Shown here: in pieces, positions 63,085 through 64,000 of the stretch
Numbering within the stretch: the stretch's first letter is position 1
Layout of the letters: each line of letters starts with the position of its first letter
Source of the DNA: Bacillus luti
GTDB taxonomy: Bacteria; Bacillota; Bacilli; Bacillales; Bacillaceae_G
Reading direction: 5' to 3'
Assembly (NCBI RefSeq): GCF_001884105.1
Contig: NZ_MACI01000069.1
Coordinates: 1 to 64,000, forward strand
Length of the DNA: 64,000 nt
Program-made: the position numbers and the translations under genes
The notes under the pieces: model-generated
The model's input: only the letters and a program-made list of their open reading frames with translations
The model's database searches: none
What the model was told of the DNA's origin: nothing

Positions 63085-63273
63085 ATGATTCGTGTACGTA
63101 TTGAAGGAACTGAGGAAGAAATGCTTGAATTTATGGAGAAAATGCCGGACATTCCTGGTTTTGAAAAAACACATATGAGAGAACCGAGAAGAGGAAATAA
63201 TCCAAAATATGATTCCAGTAAAAATGTACTAGCATATTTATCTTATAAAAAGATAGAAGTCGCCAATAAATAG
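63085..63273 (+). CDS. DUF3970 (YvzF-like) small protein
   Basis: A 62-aa protein beginning MIRVRIEGTEEEMLEFMEKM, the usual opening of the DUF3970/YvzF family, and ending with a basic, Asn-rich tail. Function unknown. TGAGGA precedes the ATG; a terminator follows. Confidence 0.78.
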   Translation: MIRVRIEGTEEEMLEFMEKMPDIPGFEKTHMREPRRGNNPKYDSSKNVLAYLSYKKIEVANK

Positions 63274-63288
63274 GCGGCTTTTTTTATT
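63258..63288 (+). terminator. intrinsic terminator
   Basis: AAGTCGCC pairs with GGCGGCTT (one G-T) around an 8-base loop, followed by seven T; the left arm overlaps the last codons of the DUF3970 gene. Confidence 0.85.
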
Positions 63289-63351
63289 TTGTGCGGTTTC
63301 ACCCCCTTGTCTTTTTCGCATAATAATGATAGTAGGTTACGCTGAAGAGGG

Positions 63352-64000
63352 GTGAAGACAGTTAATAAGAAAATAATTTTTTTCGGAGATTTTGGTATTG
63401 ATGATGCCGTAGCTTTAATTTATGCAAATAAAACATGTAAATTAGATATTTTAGGTATTGTTGCAGAGTATGAGAATGTATCGAGGGAAATTGTTACGGA
63501 AAATGTATATTTTTTAGAAAGATACTATGCGACAAAAGTGAAAATTATTGAAGGGGCTAGTAGGCCTATGACAGCTGAAGAACCTTTATTTTTCCCTGAA
63601 ATTCACGGTGATCACGGATTGGGACCAATTATTCCACCTGAAATGCGAAATTGTAAAAGGGAAAATTTTTGTGAGTTGATTACATTAATTGAGCCGTGTC
63701 CAGAAGAGATTATTATTGTTGCGACGGGACGGTTGACAACACTTGCAACGTTATTTTTATTGTATCCAAATGTAATGAATCGTATTTCTTCTTATTATAT
63801 AATGGGAGGCGCTTTTCTATTTCCTGGTAATGTTACACCAGTATCTGAAGCGAATTTTTACGGTGACCCAATTGCGGCGAATATTGTTATGAAGTATGCG
63901 CAGAATGCTACTATATATCCGTTAAATGTAACGCAAGCAGCACTTATTACACCTGAAATGGTCGATGTTATCGATAAACAAGGAACCGGACAGGCGAAAT
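63352..64000 (+). CDS. nucleoside hydrolase, 3' end beyond the window
   Basis: The window contains the first 216 codons of an inosine-uridine-type nucleoside hydrolase. KKIIFFGDFGIDDAVALIYA holds the calcium-binding Asp cluster (first Asp of DxDxGxDD replaced by Gly in FFGDFGIDD), HGDHGLG and later MGGAFLFPGNVTPVSEANFY with EANFYGDP, the equivalent of the usual E-x-N-x-x-x-D. It cleaves ribonucleosides to base plus ribose. The GTG at 63352 overlaps the purine-rich SD (GAGAGGGG-like), so the start is not certain. Confidence 0.85.
   Translation, partial: MKTVNKKIIFFGDFGIDDAVALIYANKTCKLDILGIVAEYENVSREIVTENVYFLERYYATKVKIIEGASRPMTAEEPLFFPEIHGDHGLGPIIPPEMRNCKRENFCELITLIEPCPEEIIIVATGRLTTLATLFLLYPNVMNRISSYYIMGGAFLFPGNVTPVSEANFYGDPIAANIVMKYAQNATIYPLNVTQAALITPEMVDVIDKQGTGQAK

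Overview
The window looks like a chromosome segment of the Bacillus cereus group (B. cereus/anthracis/thuringiensis). DNA is AT-rich, genes have strong GGAGG ribosome binding sites, and TTG/GTG starts are common. There are two copies of a bcr1-type dispersed repeat, T-box leaders of the Firmicutes type, a YrzI-family small-protein array and a type II pantothenate kinase. No rRNA, tRNA, CRISPR array, prophage or insertion sequence was seen.

Layout. 1-4.3 kb: a DUF2512 membrane protein, then a large SIR2-domain protein resembling antiphage NADases. 4.3-11.2 kb: aromatic amino acid operon (DAHP synthase/chorismate mutase, chorismate synthase, HisC, prephenate dehydrogenase, EPSP synthase), with two tandem T-boxes before the first gene and a third before the second, all with a UAC (Tyr) specifier. 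11.3-24.8 kb: Eis-like acetyltransferase, a TetR regulator and MMPL exporter sharing five copies of one 18-bp palindrome, a lipoprotein, an asymmetric ABC-F ATPase, an LTA synthase-family enzyme, bcr1 copy 1, TerC, and a divergent TetR/MFS pair with its own operators. 25.1-28.9 kb: ascorbate-type PTS (multidomain activator carrying EIIB- and EIIA-like domains, separate IIB, IIC) without catabolic genes. 28.9-42.5 kb: polysaccharide deacetylase, lipoproteins, an AlkD-like protein, nucleotidyltransferase, several GNAT enzymes, a DMT exporter, a DUF418 protein, a lipoprotein/glutathionylspermidine synthase-like pair, an AAC(3)-family enzyme with a CoaB-like partner, and TPR, PH-like and DUF402 proteins. 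42.7-48.3 kb: bcr1 copy 2, a TetR two-gene operon and the ssuBACD sulfonate operon with a promoter-terminator leader.

48.4-52.3 kb holds the most notable unlisted material, all in genes under 60 codons. One is a 30-aa holin-like peptide gene with the hallmarks of a type I toxin-antitoxin locus: a sequestered SD, a predicted 5'-3' pairing and a predicted antisense RNA. The other is six tandem YrzI-like genes on the minus strand, preceded by a sigma-A promoter, a short and apparently frameshifted ORF, and two duplicated terminator hairpins. 52.4-64 kb: GntR/ABC operon, CcdC-like protein, 2H phosphoesterase, CoaW, a FabZ-like dehydratase with an aminotransferase, small lipoproteins, an MFS exporter, small unknown proteins, a methyltransferase, a DUF3970 protein and a truncated nucleoside hydrolase.

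All functional calls come from reading motifs and family resemblance; no database search was run.
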